Origin: Noviherbaspirillum sedimenti
GTDB lineage: Bacteria; Pseudomonadota; Gammaproteobacteria; Burkholderiales; Burkholderiaceae_D
DNA length: 64,000 bases
NCBI RefSeq assembly: GCF_003590835.1
Contig: NZ_QYUQ01000002.1
Coordinates: 2,542,001 to 2,606,000 of the forward strand
Direction of reading: 5' to 3'
Part shown: in pieces, positions 26,121 through 34,780 of the stretch
Position numbering within the stretch: position 1 is the first letter of the stretch
Layout of the letters: every line of letters begins with the position of its first letter
Notes under the pieces: generated by a model
Told to the model about the DNA's origin: nothing
The model's database searches: none
What the model saw: the letters and a program-made list of their open reading frames with translations, nothing else
Made by a program: the position numbers and the translations under genes

Positions 26121-28024
26121 TACGGCTTCCTCACGGGTTCGAACAATTCAACTTCGGCGGCGCGCCCCTTGACTGCAAACGCACCGTGCGCGACGAAACG
26201 GATCCCATCAGGGTGGCCGCACGCCTGCATGCTTGCGCGCGTGACCAGCACGCGCGCCACGCCCTTGGTCAGTCCTTCGACCCGGCTGGCGAGGTTGACG
26301 GTATCGCCGATCGCCGTATAGTCAAGTTTCTTTTGGGCACCAATAAAGCCTACCACAGCGGGTCCGGAGTGTACACCGATGCCGACGTCGAAACCGGCGC
26401 TGTCGGCGCCCTCGGCTTGCAGCTCCTTTTTGAATTCCAGCAGTACTTCCTGCATTTCCAGCGCCGCCGCCACGGCATGCGCGGCATGATCGGGGTCATC
26501 CACCGGCGCGCCCCAGAACGCCATGATGCAGTCGCCGATGAACTTGTCGAGCGTGCCGCCATGACGGAACACGACATCGACCTGGCGTTCGAAGTAGCGG
26601 TTCAGCAGGGTCACCACTTCATGCGGCGCGCGCGCCTCCGACAGGGTGGTGAAGCCGCGGATGTCGGAAAACAGCACCGAAACCTGCGAGGTGCGGCCCG
26701 ACAGGCTTTCCACGGTTTCGCCCTGCTCGACGATCTGCCGCACCACGTTCGGATTGAGGAAGCGGCCAAACAGCGAAACTGCCTGTTCGCGCGAACGGCG
26801 CTCGCGCAGGTAGCCGCCGATCGCCGCCAGCAGGTACCAGGCCCAGGCGAACGCCAGCGGCGTAGCCATCGGCACGAGCAGATTGCGCGCCAGCGCAGCG
26901 TCGGCTGCCGCCAGTGCGGCCAGCGAAACCAGCGCCAGCGCCAGGCCGGCAGCCATAGGATTCTTGCGGCGGGCAAACGCCCAGGCCAGAACGGCAATCA
27001 GCATTGCGCCGAAGGCAAACGGCACGGCGACCGGCGCGCTGCGCACCATTTGCCCGTTCTTGAGATTGTCGATCGCCCTGGCGAGGATATCGACGCCGGG
27101 GATATTGCTGCCCATCGGCGTCAGGTGGTGATCGAAAGCGCTGGCGGCGGAAGCACCAATGACGATGATCTTGTCGCCGAACAGCGGCGCCAGTTGTGCA
27201 TCGAAGGCCCGGCGTTCGGCTTCGCCAAGTTGCATGCGCTGCTCGGTCAAGGTCTTGTACAGCGTGCCGTAGGAGTAGTGGCGGTGCAGCTCCCGCGACC
27301 AGCGCAAGAGAAAGTCCTGCCCTTCCGGCAGCGCGACGCCGAGGCCAGCAGCCACCCGCGCCGGCAGCGACGGCAATTGCCAGCCATGCACCTCGGTCAG
27401 CAAGGCGCCGCGCCGCAGCAGGCCATCGGCATCCTTGACGCTGTTGATCAGGCCCAGGCGCCAGGCGTCGCGTCCGATTACATGCGGCAGTTCGATGGCG
27501 GCTTGCGCACCGCCCTGGCCGCTTTGACTACCATGGCCAATACCGAAGGCTGCTGCCAGCGGCGCCAGCTTCACACCGGCGGCATCACCCGTGGCCGCCA
27601 GGCGTGTCGCGGCAAGGTACGCCGCCGGCGCCGCCTTGATCGCCTCGTCCAGCCGCGCATCGCCGGCCGGCCGCCTGGCATCGCGCACCGAGAACGTCAT
27701 GTCGAACACGATGGCACGCGGCTGGAATTCGCTCAACACCTCCAGCAAATCTGCATGGATTTCGCGCGGCCATGACCAGAGTCCGGCAATTTCCTGCATA
27801 TCGACCATGCTGGCATCGTCGATATCGACCACCACGATGTCGGGGTCCGGCGCCAGTTCGGCGGCATGGCGGCGCTGGTAGACATCGGCCAGGCGGGATT
27901 CGGTCACGGCCAGGAGGCGCATGCCGAACAATTCGATGGCGAAGGCGGCGACAAACAGCAGAGCCAGCAATCCATGCCAGCGCCACGATGAATGATGATC
28001 CTTGGAGGAAAAGAGAAAGCGCAT
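26120..28024 (-). CDS. CHASE2-domain adenylate cyclase
   Basis: 634 residues from ATG 28024; a membrane-bound class III cyclase. One N-terminal helix (GLLALLFVAAFAIELFGM), an extracytoplasmic CHASE2 sensor of about 300 residues (DIVVVDIDDASM...SNIPGVDILARAIDNLKNGQMV), three clustered helices, then the catalytic domain. The latter has SVLFSDIRGFTTLSE (metal Asp), TLDKFIGDCIMAFWGAP (Lys for ATP selectivity) and DYTAIGDTVNLASRVEGL. Makes cAMP in response to an unknown periplasmic signal. An upstream ATG at 28072 would add 16 residues. Heads the operon with the SH3 protein and protease. Confidence 0.9.
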   Translation of the reverse strand: MRFLFSSKDHHSSWRWHGLLALLFVAAFAIELFGMRLLAVTESRLADVYQRRHAAELAPDPDIVVVDIDDASMVDMQEIAGLWSWPREIHADLLEVLSEFQPRAIVFDMTFSVRDARRPAGDARLDEAIKAAPAAYLAATRLAATGDAAGVKLAPLAAAFGIGHGSQSGQGGAQAAIELPHVIGRDAWRLGLINSVKDADGLLRRGALLTEVHGWQLPSLPARVAAGLGVALPEGQDFLLRWSRELHRHYSYGTLYKTLTEQRMQLGEAERRAFDAQLAPLFGDKIIVIGASAASAFDHHLTPMGSNIPGVDILARAIDNLKNGQMVRSAPVAVPFAFGAMLIAVLAWAFARRKNPMAAGLALALVSLAALAAADAALARNLLVPMATPLAFAWAWYLLAAIGGYLRERRSREQAVSLFGRFLNPNVVRQIVEQGETVESLSGRTSQVSVLFSDIRGFTTLSEARAPHEVVTLLNRYFERQVDVVFRHGGTLDKFIGDCIMAFWGAPVDDPDHAAHAVAAALEMQEVLLEFKKELQAEGADSAGFDVGIGVHSGPAVVGFIGAQKKLDYTAIGDTVNLASRVEGLTKGVARVLVTRASMQACGHPDGIRFVAHGAFAVKGRAAEVELFEPVRKP

Positions 28025-28231
28025 GCCGTAGCCGAGATTGGTTTCTGGAAATCTTATCCTCAAGCATGCCATTCTCGCAACCATGACATGTTCCGCGACG
28101 GAATACCTCTTCCTGACGGGGTCGGGTATAATTGCGGGTTCTGTCCAAAATTTCCGTTTCATATTGTTTGAACACAGGTTTTTGCGGATTCTTTCTCTCT
28201 TAGGTTGGTGCAAATTAATTTGGGGGTGGGG

Positions 28232-29332
28232 ATGTCCGATCTGGCTACTATTGCCAAGCTCGCGCGCTCGCATGCGCAACTTCCGGTCAACGTTTACTTC
28301 GATGAACGCCTGCTAACGCAGGAAATTCAACAACTGTTCCGCAGCGGTCCGCGCTATGCCGGCCATGAATTGCTCGTGCCCGAGGCGGGCGACTACGCCA
28401 CGCTGCCCTGGGAAAACGAGGGCCGCATGCTGGTGCGCAGCCAGCATGGCATCGAACTCTTGTCCAATGTCTGCCGCCATCGCCAGGCGAAAATGTTCAA
28501 TGGCCGCGGCAACGCTGGCAATATCGTCTGCCCGCTGCACCGCTGGACTTACGACTTGCAGGGCGAACTGATCGGCGCGCCGCATTTTGCCGACACGCCG
28601 TGCCTGAACCTGTCGAAAACGCCCTTGCAGAACTGGAATGGCCTGCTGTTCGAGGACAACGGCGTGAAGGTGCGCGACCTGCTGGCCAATCTCGGCGTGG
28701 CCAAGGACCTGGATTTTTCCGGCTACATGTTCGACCACGTCGAAGTCCATGAGTGCGACTACAACTGGAAGACCTTCATCGAGGTCTATCTGGAGGATTA
28801 CCACGTCGAGCCGTTCCATCCGGGCCTCGGCAGCTTCGTTTCCTGCGACGACCTGCGCTGGGAATTCGGTCCCGACTACAGCGTGCAGACCGTCGGCGTC
28901 AACCGCGGCCTGCAAAAGTCCGGCTCGCCCGTGTACCAGAAATGGCACGAGCAGGTGCTCAAGTTCCGCAACGGCGAAGCGCCCAAGCATGGCGCCATCT
29001 GGCTCACGCTCTACCCGAACATCATGGTCGAGTGGTATCCGCATGTGCTGGTGGTCTCGACCCTGTGGCCCAACGGCCCGCAGAAGACCACCAACGTGGT
29101 GGAGTTCTACTACCCGGAAGAGATCGCGCTGTTCGAGCGCGAATTTGTCGAAGCCGAGCGTGCCGCCTACATGGAAACCTGCATCGAGGACGACGAGATC
29201 GCGCAGCGCATGGATGCCGGCCGCAAGATCCTGCTGGATCGCGGCGTCAATGAAGTCGGCCCGTATCAGTCGCCGATGGAAGACGGCATGCAGCACTTCC
29301 ACGAATGGTACCGCGGCAAAATCGAGGTCTGA
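28232..29332 (+). CDS. Rieske-type aromatic ring-hydroxylating oxygenase, alpha subunit
   Basis: 366 residues. The N-terminal Rieske [2Fe-2S] site is NVCRHRQAKMF...IVCPLHRWTYDL (Cys-His, Cys-His); the mononuclear iron site is in EVYLEDYHVEPFHPGLG. No reductase, ferredoxin or beta subunit gene is adjacent, so electron donors must be elsewhere. Substrate unknown; similar single alpha subunits occur in choline/carnitine-type and other demethylating monooxygenases. Start at ATG 28232 behind a G-rich stretch. A sulfurtransferase gene follows. Confidence 0.88.
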   Translation: MSDLATIAKLARSHAQLPVNVYFDERLLTQEIQQLFRSGPRYAGHELLVPEAGDYATLPWENEGRMLVRSQHGIELLSNVCRHRQAKMFNGRGNAGNIVCPLHRWTYDLQGELIGAPHFADTPCLNLSKTPLQNWNGLLFEDNGVKVRDLLANLGVAKDLDFSGYMFDHVEVHECDYNWKTFIEVYLEDYHVEPFHPGLGSFVSCDDLRWEFGPDYSVQTVGVNRGLQKSGSPVYQKWHEQVLKFRNGEAPKHGAIWLTLYPNIMVEWYPHVLVVSTLWPNGPQKTTNVVEFYYPEEIALFEREFVEAERAAYMETCIEDDEIAQRMDAGRKILLDRGVNEVGPYQSPMEDGMQHFHEWYRGKIEV

Positions 29333-29377
29333 GCGCAGCAACGTATTACAATGCGCGCAGTAACCCGGGAGCCCGCG

Positions 29378-30232
29378 ATGCGCTACACCACCCTGATCTC
29401 CGCCACCGAACTGGCCCAGCACGCGCTCGAGCCGGACTGGGTCGTCATCGATTGCCGGCACGACCTGGCCCTGCCCGACGCCGGCCGTCTGGCCTTCGAG
29501 GCCGGCCATATCCCGGGTGCGCAATTCGCCCACCTGGACCGCGACCTGTCCGGCAGCAAGACCGACGCGCAAGGTATTTTTCGCGGCCGCCATCCCCTCC
29601 CCGAACGCGCAGCCTTTGTCGAAACCCTGCGCCGCTGGGGCATCAACAACAAATCCCAGGTCATCGCCTATGACGCCCAGGGCGGCATGTTCGCCGCCCG
29701 CCTGTGGTGGCTGCTGCGCTGGATAGGGCATGATGCGGTGGCGGTGCTGGACGGCGGCGTGCAGGCCTGGACCGCGTCCGGCATGTGGCTGTCGGCCGAA
29801 CTGCGCGGCAAGCCCTATGGCGACATCATCGCGCAGGCGCCACTGGTCACAACCGTCGATGCCGCCACGCTCGTCGCCAACCTGCAGGAACAGACGCTCA
29901 CCGTCATCGACGCCCGGGCGCCCGACCGTTTCCGCGGCGAGAATGAAACCATCGATCCGGTCGGCGGCCATATCCCGGGCGCGCAAAACCGTTTCTTCAA
30001 AAACAATCTGCAGGAAGATGGCCGCTTCAAGCCGGCGGCGCAATTGCGGGCGGAATGGCAAGCAGTCATCGCTTCGCCGCAGGCCGCCGCCATGCAATGC
30101 GGCTCGGGCGTCACCGCCTGCCACAACCTGCTGGCACTGGAAGTGGCGGGCTTGCCGGGGGCGGCGCTGTATCCGGGATCCTGGAGCGAATGGTGCGCCG
30201 AGCCGGCGCGGCCGGTGGCCAGCGGCGATTAG
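29378..30232 (+). CDS. Thiosulfate/3-mercaptopyruvate sulfurtransferase
   Basis: 284 residues, two rhodanese domains. The first, inactive domain has VVIDCRHDLALPDAGRLAFEAGHIPGAQFAHLD; the second carries the active Cys in MQCGSGVTACHN. The CGSGVTA loop is seen in SseA-like mercaptopyruvate sulfurtransferases as well as rhodaneses, so the sulfur donor is uncertain. ATG 29378 is chosen over 29351 because similarity starts at MRYTTLISATEL. Confidence 0.92.
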   Translation: MRYTTLISATELAQHALEPDWVVIDCRHDLALPDAGRLAFEAGHIPGAQFAHLDRDLSGSKTDAQGIFRGRHPLPERAAFVETLRRWGINNKSQVIAYDAQGGMFAARLWWLLRWIGHDAVAVLDGGVQAWTASGMWLSAELRGKPYGDIIAQAPLVTTVDAATLVANLQEQTLTVIDARAPDRFRGENETIDPVGGHIPGAQNRFFKNNLQEDGRFKPAAQLRAEWQAVIASPQAAAMQCGSGVTACHNLLALEVAGLPGAALYPGSWSEWCAEPARPVASGD

Positions 30233-30254
30233 GAAAGCGCGCGCCGCCAGCATT

Positions 30255-32714
30255 TCAGAGGGCGGCAATCGCCTCGCGGAGTCGCGCCACCAGTTCGGGA
30301 ATCAGGGTGAGTCGCCCGGCTTCCTCCTCGATCACCCGCTCGAATGCCGCCTTTTTCAATGCATGAAAATCGATCGCCGCCGCCGTACTCGCGGTCACCG
30401 TGCTGGCGAGGATATCGAACAGCCGGTCGATGGCATGCAGCCGCCCCCACAGATAATCGTTCTCGCGCGTCGCGCGGCTGAGAAAGCCGCCAAAGCCGGC
30501 GAAGGTTCCACCCAGCAGCATCCGCGCCGCTTCCGGTGCAGTCAGGCTCAGCGCATCGTCCGGACTGATACGGTCGATCAATACTTCCTCGATCGGCCCG
30601 GCCTCCAGCGACAAGGCGCTCACCACTGGCCGGAGGATGATGTCCCAGTAAAAATAGCCCAGATAGCTGGTCAAAATGGCGCTGCGGCAGCGGGGCGCGA
30701 GATTGAGCACTAATGCGGACGACAACACCGCGTCGGCATCGTCGTTGCGGCGGGCCAGGTCGCATTCAATGCCAAGCCGCTTGACCAGGTTCGTGATGGC
30801 GGCATTCCTGGCGCTGACAAACTGGCTGCTTTCCATGCGCGCCAGATCCGCCACGAACAGCTTGCGGCACATGGCAACTGCCTGCTCGCTCAGGAAATGG
30901 GCGTCGTCGTACATCACCATTTCATCGATGAGCTTGTGGATCTGGATCTTGAGGAGATCGAGGTCCTCGGGTTCCGGCGAACAGCCATCTTGCAGAGGGG
31001 CATTTTCATACAGATCATTGATCTCATGCAGGACGAAATGCAGCCGGCGCTTTTTATACACGAGCCCGAAGTCGATCACCATTCTGCCGAATGCAGGCAT
31101 GTCGGCGTTTTCCTGGGGGTTATCCGGCATGCGATAGGAGTCTGCCAGCAGAATCGACTGGCTTTCGGCCCACAGCTCGATCGCTTCCTCTACCTTGTGC
31201 GCCGCCGTGGAATCCCTGGCAAAGCCGCAGGCCCAGTTGATCAGTTCGACGACGAAATCCAGCGCTTCCAGGACCAGGGCGCGCATGTACGAGTCATAGA
31301 CGATCGTGGTGCCGGCCAGCTGGTTGGTAGACGTCAGGCGCCAGTGCCGCAAGTCATTGATGGTGAAATTGCCGCTGATCCGCCCGCCGGTTGATTGCTC
31401 GAGCAATTTCGTCACCTGGCGCCTGGAATGGTCGATGGTCTCCTTCAGGCGCCGTACATGCTTGTTGTAATGGCTGACGCTGGCCAGTTCATTGTAGGTC
31501 GGGTCCATGCGAGGCAGGTCGGAGAGCGCCCCGCGCAAGGCCGTGAAAAACCCTGGCACACCACTGCTCGGCGGCGGTTTGTCCAGGCGCGAATGCGGGT
31601 CGATATAAACCAGGCGACGATCCACCTCACGGTAGGCGCTGTGGGTGCGGATGGCCTCGAGTGCCGCCATGATCGGCTTGTTGTCGAGGATGCTGCCATC
31701 CAGCAGCACCGCCTCTTCCGGTTGCAATCCCTGGTCACGATAGCCGCTGAAATTCCGCGCAAGAAAACGGGAGCGCGCGGGCCAGGGCCGGTGGAGGGAG
31801 GCCAGCAGATCATCCATTTCTCTCACCTGCGCCGGTGGAAAAGCCCCGGGATAAGACGCCGACGCGCGGGCCGCGAATGCCAGCGACGGCACATTGTCGA
31901 GATCAAAGTCGCTTTGCAGATGACCGGTTTTCTCATGCTCGAGGCAAAAGCGCAAGATGCGCCGATGTTCGCGCTCCTTTACCACCGGTGGATCGTGGAT
32001 GAAAATCGGCCGGTCGAGGCCGCGAAAATCGGTCGCCGTCACTTGCAGATCCAGCCTTGTGCCTGGCGGCAGCAGGGACTCGTTCCCGCCCTCGGGGTTT
32101 TCCATGGCAGTCAAGCCATCCAGGGCCAGGGCGGCAAGACGACGACCATCCAGCGGCGGCTTAAACCAGCGCGAGCGCAAAAATACGGAGACCCGCTCCG
32201 CCATTTCGGCATCGATCTTGCCGACGATTAAGCCTTCACGCTGGAGCCGCGTCAGCAGGGGCCGCACGAAAGGCCAGAAAATCCATTTGTTCCAGAGCCG
32301 CGCCTTGGCCTCCGGCGCCAGCAGCTTGAGCATGTCGGCTTCCTTCAGCCACATGTCGGTCAGCGGCGCTAGGCTGAGGTCATGCGCCAGGGCGCGGGCA
32401 AGCGCAATGCCGTTCATGCCGCCGGCAGAAGCGCCGGAAATCACGTCCACGATCACCCGCAGGGCAAGCTGCTGGCCGACAGATTCAAGGCACTGCAGAT
32501 AGACGTCCCCGGTCGAGCGCTGCGGCTCGTCCGGATAGCGGCGGTGAAATTCCAGGGCGGCCGAGGCAACGTTGCCGTCGTCCGCCCTGTTGCGGTGATA
32601 CAACTTTGATGCCCGGACCAGGTTCAGGATTTCACGGTTGATGCCATGCTGATAGACGGCGAGCGAAACGCCGCCGAAGAATACGACCGCCAGCCGCAAT
32701 TCTTTCTCTTTCAT
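30255..32714 (-). CDS. Patatin-like phospholipase family protein with long C-terminal region
   Basis: 819 residues. The N-terminal patatin domain has the oxyanion glycine motif VFFGGVSLAVYQHG, the nucleophile elbow GASAGGMNG (Ser), and the catalytic Asp in LLDGSILDNKP; a Ser-Asp dyad lipid acyl hydrolase. The remaining 400 or so residues are helical and resemble the DUF3376-containing patatin-like proteins. No signal peptide. Start at ATG 32714; the frame is open to 32765. Stands alone, convergent with the sulfurtransferase gene. Confidence 0.88.
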   Translation of the reverse strand: MKEKELRLAVVFFGGVSLAVYQHGINREILNLVRASKLYHRNRADDGNVASAALEFHRRYPDEPQRSTGDVYLQCLESVGQQLALRVIVDVISGASAGGMNGIALARALAHDLSLAPLTDMWLKEADMLKLLAPEAKARLWNKWIFWPFVRPLLTRLQREGLIVGKIDAEMAERVSVFLRSRWFKPPLDGRRLAALALDGLTAMENPEGGNESLLPPGTRLDLQVTATDFRGLDRPIFIHDPPVVKEREHRRILRFCLEHEKTGHLQSDFDLDNVPSLAFAARASASYPGAFPPAQVREMDDLLASLHRPWPARSRFLARNFSGYRDQGLQPEEAVLLDGSILDNKPIMAALEAIRTHSAYREVDRRLVYIDPHSRLDKPPPSSGVPGFFTALRGALSDLPRMDPTYNELASVSHYNKHVRRLKETIDHSRRQVTKLLEQSTGGRISGNFTINDLRHWRLTSTNQLAGTTIVYDSYMRALVLEALDFVVELINWACGFARDSTAAHKVEEAIELWAESQSILLADSYRMPDNPQENADMPAFGRMVIDFGLVYKKRRLHFVLHEINDLYENAPLQDGCSPEPEDLDLLKIQIHKLIDEMVMYDDAHFLSEQAVAMCRKLFVADLARMESSQFVSARNAAITNLVKRLGIECDLARRNDDADAVLSSALVLNLAPRCRSAILTSYLGYFYWDIILRPVVSALSLEAGPIEEVLIDRISPDDALSLTAPEAARMLLGGTFAGFGGFLSRATRENDYLWGRLHAIDRLFDILASTVTASTAAAIDFHALKKAAFERVIEEEAGRLTLIPELVARLREAIAAL

Positions 32715-32864
32715 GGCCAATTTGCCCGAGGAAAGGAAATCTATCGCACCTTGACGCCTGCGCAAGGCTCGCGCGCATCCAGTGCGCTTCTGTCAGTCTG
32801 AGCGCAGCCAATCCCTGCGTCAAGCACGACTTGTCTGCCAGCTGATCGCCGGCAAATCAGTGGC

Positions 32865-33617
32865 TCAGTGAGCGTGAGCGTGATCGCCGCCAGTCAGGAA
32901 CAGCACGATTGCCACGCCGAGCGCAATCAGCAGCACCTGCGGAATCGTTTCCCGCAAGGTCGCGCGCCGCTGCATTTGCGGCATCAGATCGCTGACGGCG
33001 ATGTAGATGAAACCCGAGGCAGCGAATACCAGCACGTAGGGAATCCAGTCGGTGGCCTGTTCCAGCGTAAAGTAGCCAAGCAGACCGCCAGCCACCGCCA
33101 TCAGGCTGCACAGCAGGTTGTAGACATAGGCGCGGGCGCGGGAAAAGCCGGCGTTGAGCAAGACGATGAAGTCGCCGATTTCCTGCGGAATTTCATGGGC
33201 GATGATGGCGACCGCGGCAATGATGCCCAGACTGGGGTCGGCCAGGAAAGCGGCGGCGATCAGGATGCCATCGGTGAAGTTGTGCAGGCCATCGCCCATC
33301 AGGATCATCCAGCCGGACTTGCCGGCTTCGTGGGCGTCGTGGCCATGCTCGTGATGGTGGCCGTCGCCTTCGTAATGATGCGAATGACGCAGCACCGCCA
33401 TCTTCTCCAGCAGGAAAAAGCCGAGCAGGCCGGCCAGCAGGGTGGCGAACAGCGCGCGCGGATCGGCATGCCCCTCGAAGGCCGTGGGCAGGGCGTGCAG
33501 CAGCGAAGTGGATAGCAGGATGCCGACCGACAGGCTGACCATGCGGTCCACCATTTTCCCCAGCAGGCCAAAAGAAAGAACGGCAGCGGCGGATATGCTC
33601 ACCACCCCCGCCAGCAT
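32865..33617 (-). CDS. ZIP family metal transporter
   Basis: 250 residues from ATG 33617. Helices with the ZIP core motifs GDGLHNFTDGILIAAAF and IIAHEIPQEIGDFIVLLNAG (metal-binding His/Glu); a His-rich cytoplasmic loop (HSHHYEGDGHHHEHGHDAHE) and a His-rich tail (GGDHAHAH). Imports zinc or related divalent cations. Homologous sequence seems to extend upstream in frame (KINSTLTSILLTT) but without ATG, GTG or TTG, so the true start is unclear. Separated from the hydrolase gene by a terminator. Confidence 0.88.
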   Translation of the reverse strand: MLAGVVSISAAAVLSFGLLGKMVDRMVSLSVGILLSTSLLHALPTAFEGHADPRALFATLLAGLLGFFLLEKMAVLRHSHHYEGDGHHHEHGHDAHEAGKSGWMILMGDGLHNFTDGILIAAAFLADPSLGIIAAVAIIAHEIPQEIGDFIVLLNAGFSRARAYVYNLLCSLMAVAGGLLGYFTLEQATDWIPYVLVFAASGFIYIAVSDLMPQMQRRATLRETIPQVLLIALGVAIVLFLTGGDHAHAH

Positions 33618-33736
33618 GGTGGTCAGCAGGATGGAAGTCAGCGTCGAGTTAATTTTGGAACCTGTGCAGTACGGGGAGGAGCCAAATTAAAACACATGCG
33701 GCTGGTTTCAGCAAACGCGCCCATGCCTGGCCCCTG

Positions 33737-33765
33737 AAAAAAGCACGGCGCCCGCCGTACTTTTT
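33737..33765. terminator. Terminator hairpin after dienelactone hydrolase gene
   Basis: AAAAGCACGGCG and CGCCGTACTTTT pair with one mismatch around a small loop, with A- and T-runs outside. Placed 16 bases after the hydrolase stop; stops that transcript before the ZIP gene. Confidence 0.8.
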
Positions 33766-33780
33766 CTGCAAGCGACGGCT

Positions 33781-34665
33781 TCAGGCCACGCCGTGCGCCT
33801 TGAACCAGGCCAGGCAGCGCGTCCAGCCATCGCGGGCAGCCGCTTCGACATAGCTTGGCCGGTAATCGGCATGGAAGGCATGACCGGCTTCCGGATACAC
33901 AACGAATTCCGACTTGCTCTTGCCCTTTGCCAGCGCCGCCTTCATCTGCCCGACGGAGGTCTGCGGAATGCCGTCATCCTTGCCGCCGTACAGGCCCAGC
34001 ACCGGCACCTTCAGGTCTGCGGCGATATCGACCGGGTGACGCGGCGCCAGCGCAGTCTTGTCGCCGACCAGGCGGCCATACCAGGCGACGCCGGCCTTGA
34101 CCTTGGGATTGTGTGCGCAATACAGCCAGGTGATGCGCCCGCCCCAGCAAAAGCCGGTGATGCCGAGCTTGCCGGTATTGCCGCCGTTTTTCGCGGCCCA
34201 GGCGACGCAGGCGTCGAGGTCGCCCATCACCTGCTGGTCCGGCACCTTGGAAACGACTTCCTTCATCAGCTCGGCGATCGAGCCGTAAGCTGCCGCATTG
34301 CCCTGACGGACAAACAGGTCGGGCGCCAGCGCCAGGTAACCCTGCTTGGCGAAACGGCGCGCCACATCGGCGATATGCTCGTGCACGCCAAAGATTTCCG
34401 ACACCACCAGCACCACCGGCAGATTGGTCTTGCCCTTGGGCTGCGCGCGATATACCGGCACCTGCTGGCCGTTGACTGTGAGCGTTACCTCGCCGGCGTC
34501 CAGACCTTCGGTATCGGTCTTGATCACGGATTGCGCGCACACCGGCAATACCGCAGCGGCAAAGCCGGTGCCGAGCGCAGTCTGCAGAAACAGGCGGCGG
34601 TCGAACTCTGCCGACAAAGGCGTTTTCGCAGCCAGGCTATCGATTTCCAGTTCCAGATCCTTCAT
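33781..34665 (-). CDS. Dienelactone hydrolase family protein with Tat-like leader
   Basis: 294 residues, alpha/beta hydrolase. Nucleophilic Cys in ITGFCWGGR, Asp in YGGKDDGIP, His in EAGHAFHAD: the dienelactone hydrolase triad. An N-terminal region with FDRRLFLQTALGTGFAAAVLPVCAQ looks like a twin-arginine signal preceded by about 20 residues, so export is likely. Natural substrate unknown. Monocistronic. Confidence 0.9.
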   Translation of the reverse strand: MKDLELEIDSLAAKTPLSAEFDRRLFLQTALGTGFAAAVLPVCAQSVIKTDTEGLDAGEVTLTVNGQQVPVYRAQPKGKTNLPVVLVVSEIFGVHEHIADVARRFAKQGYLALAPDLFVRQGNAAAYGSIAELMKEVVSKVPDQQVMGDLDACVAWAAKNGGNTGKLGITGFCWGGRITWLYCAHNPKVKAGVAWYGRLVGDKTALAPRHPVDIAADLKVPVLGLYGGKDDGIPQTSVGQMKAALAKGKSKSEFVVYPEAGHAFHADYRPSYVEAAARDGWTRCLAWFKAHGVA

Positions 34666-34780
34666 GCATTCCTCCCGAAATAATCAAGCATACACATCAA
34701 GACTTCACCAATACGACGGCCAACAGCATAACAAGATCCACCCTGCCCGCACCGTCGCCCCCTTCAATTTTTGATATGGC

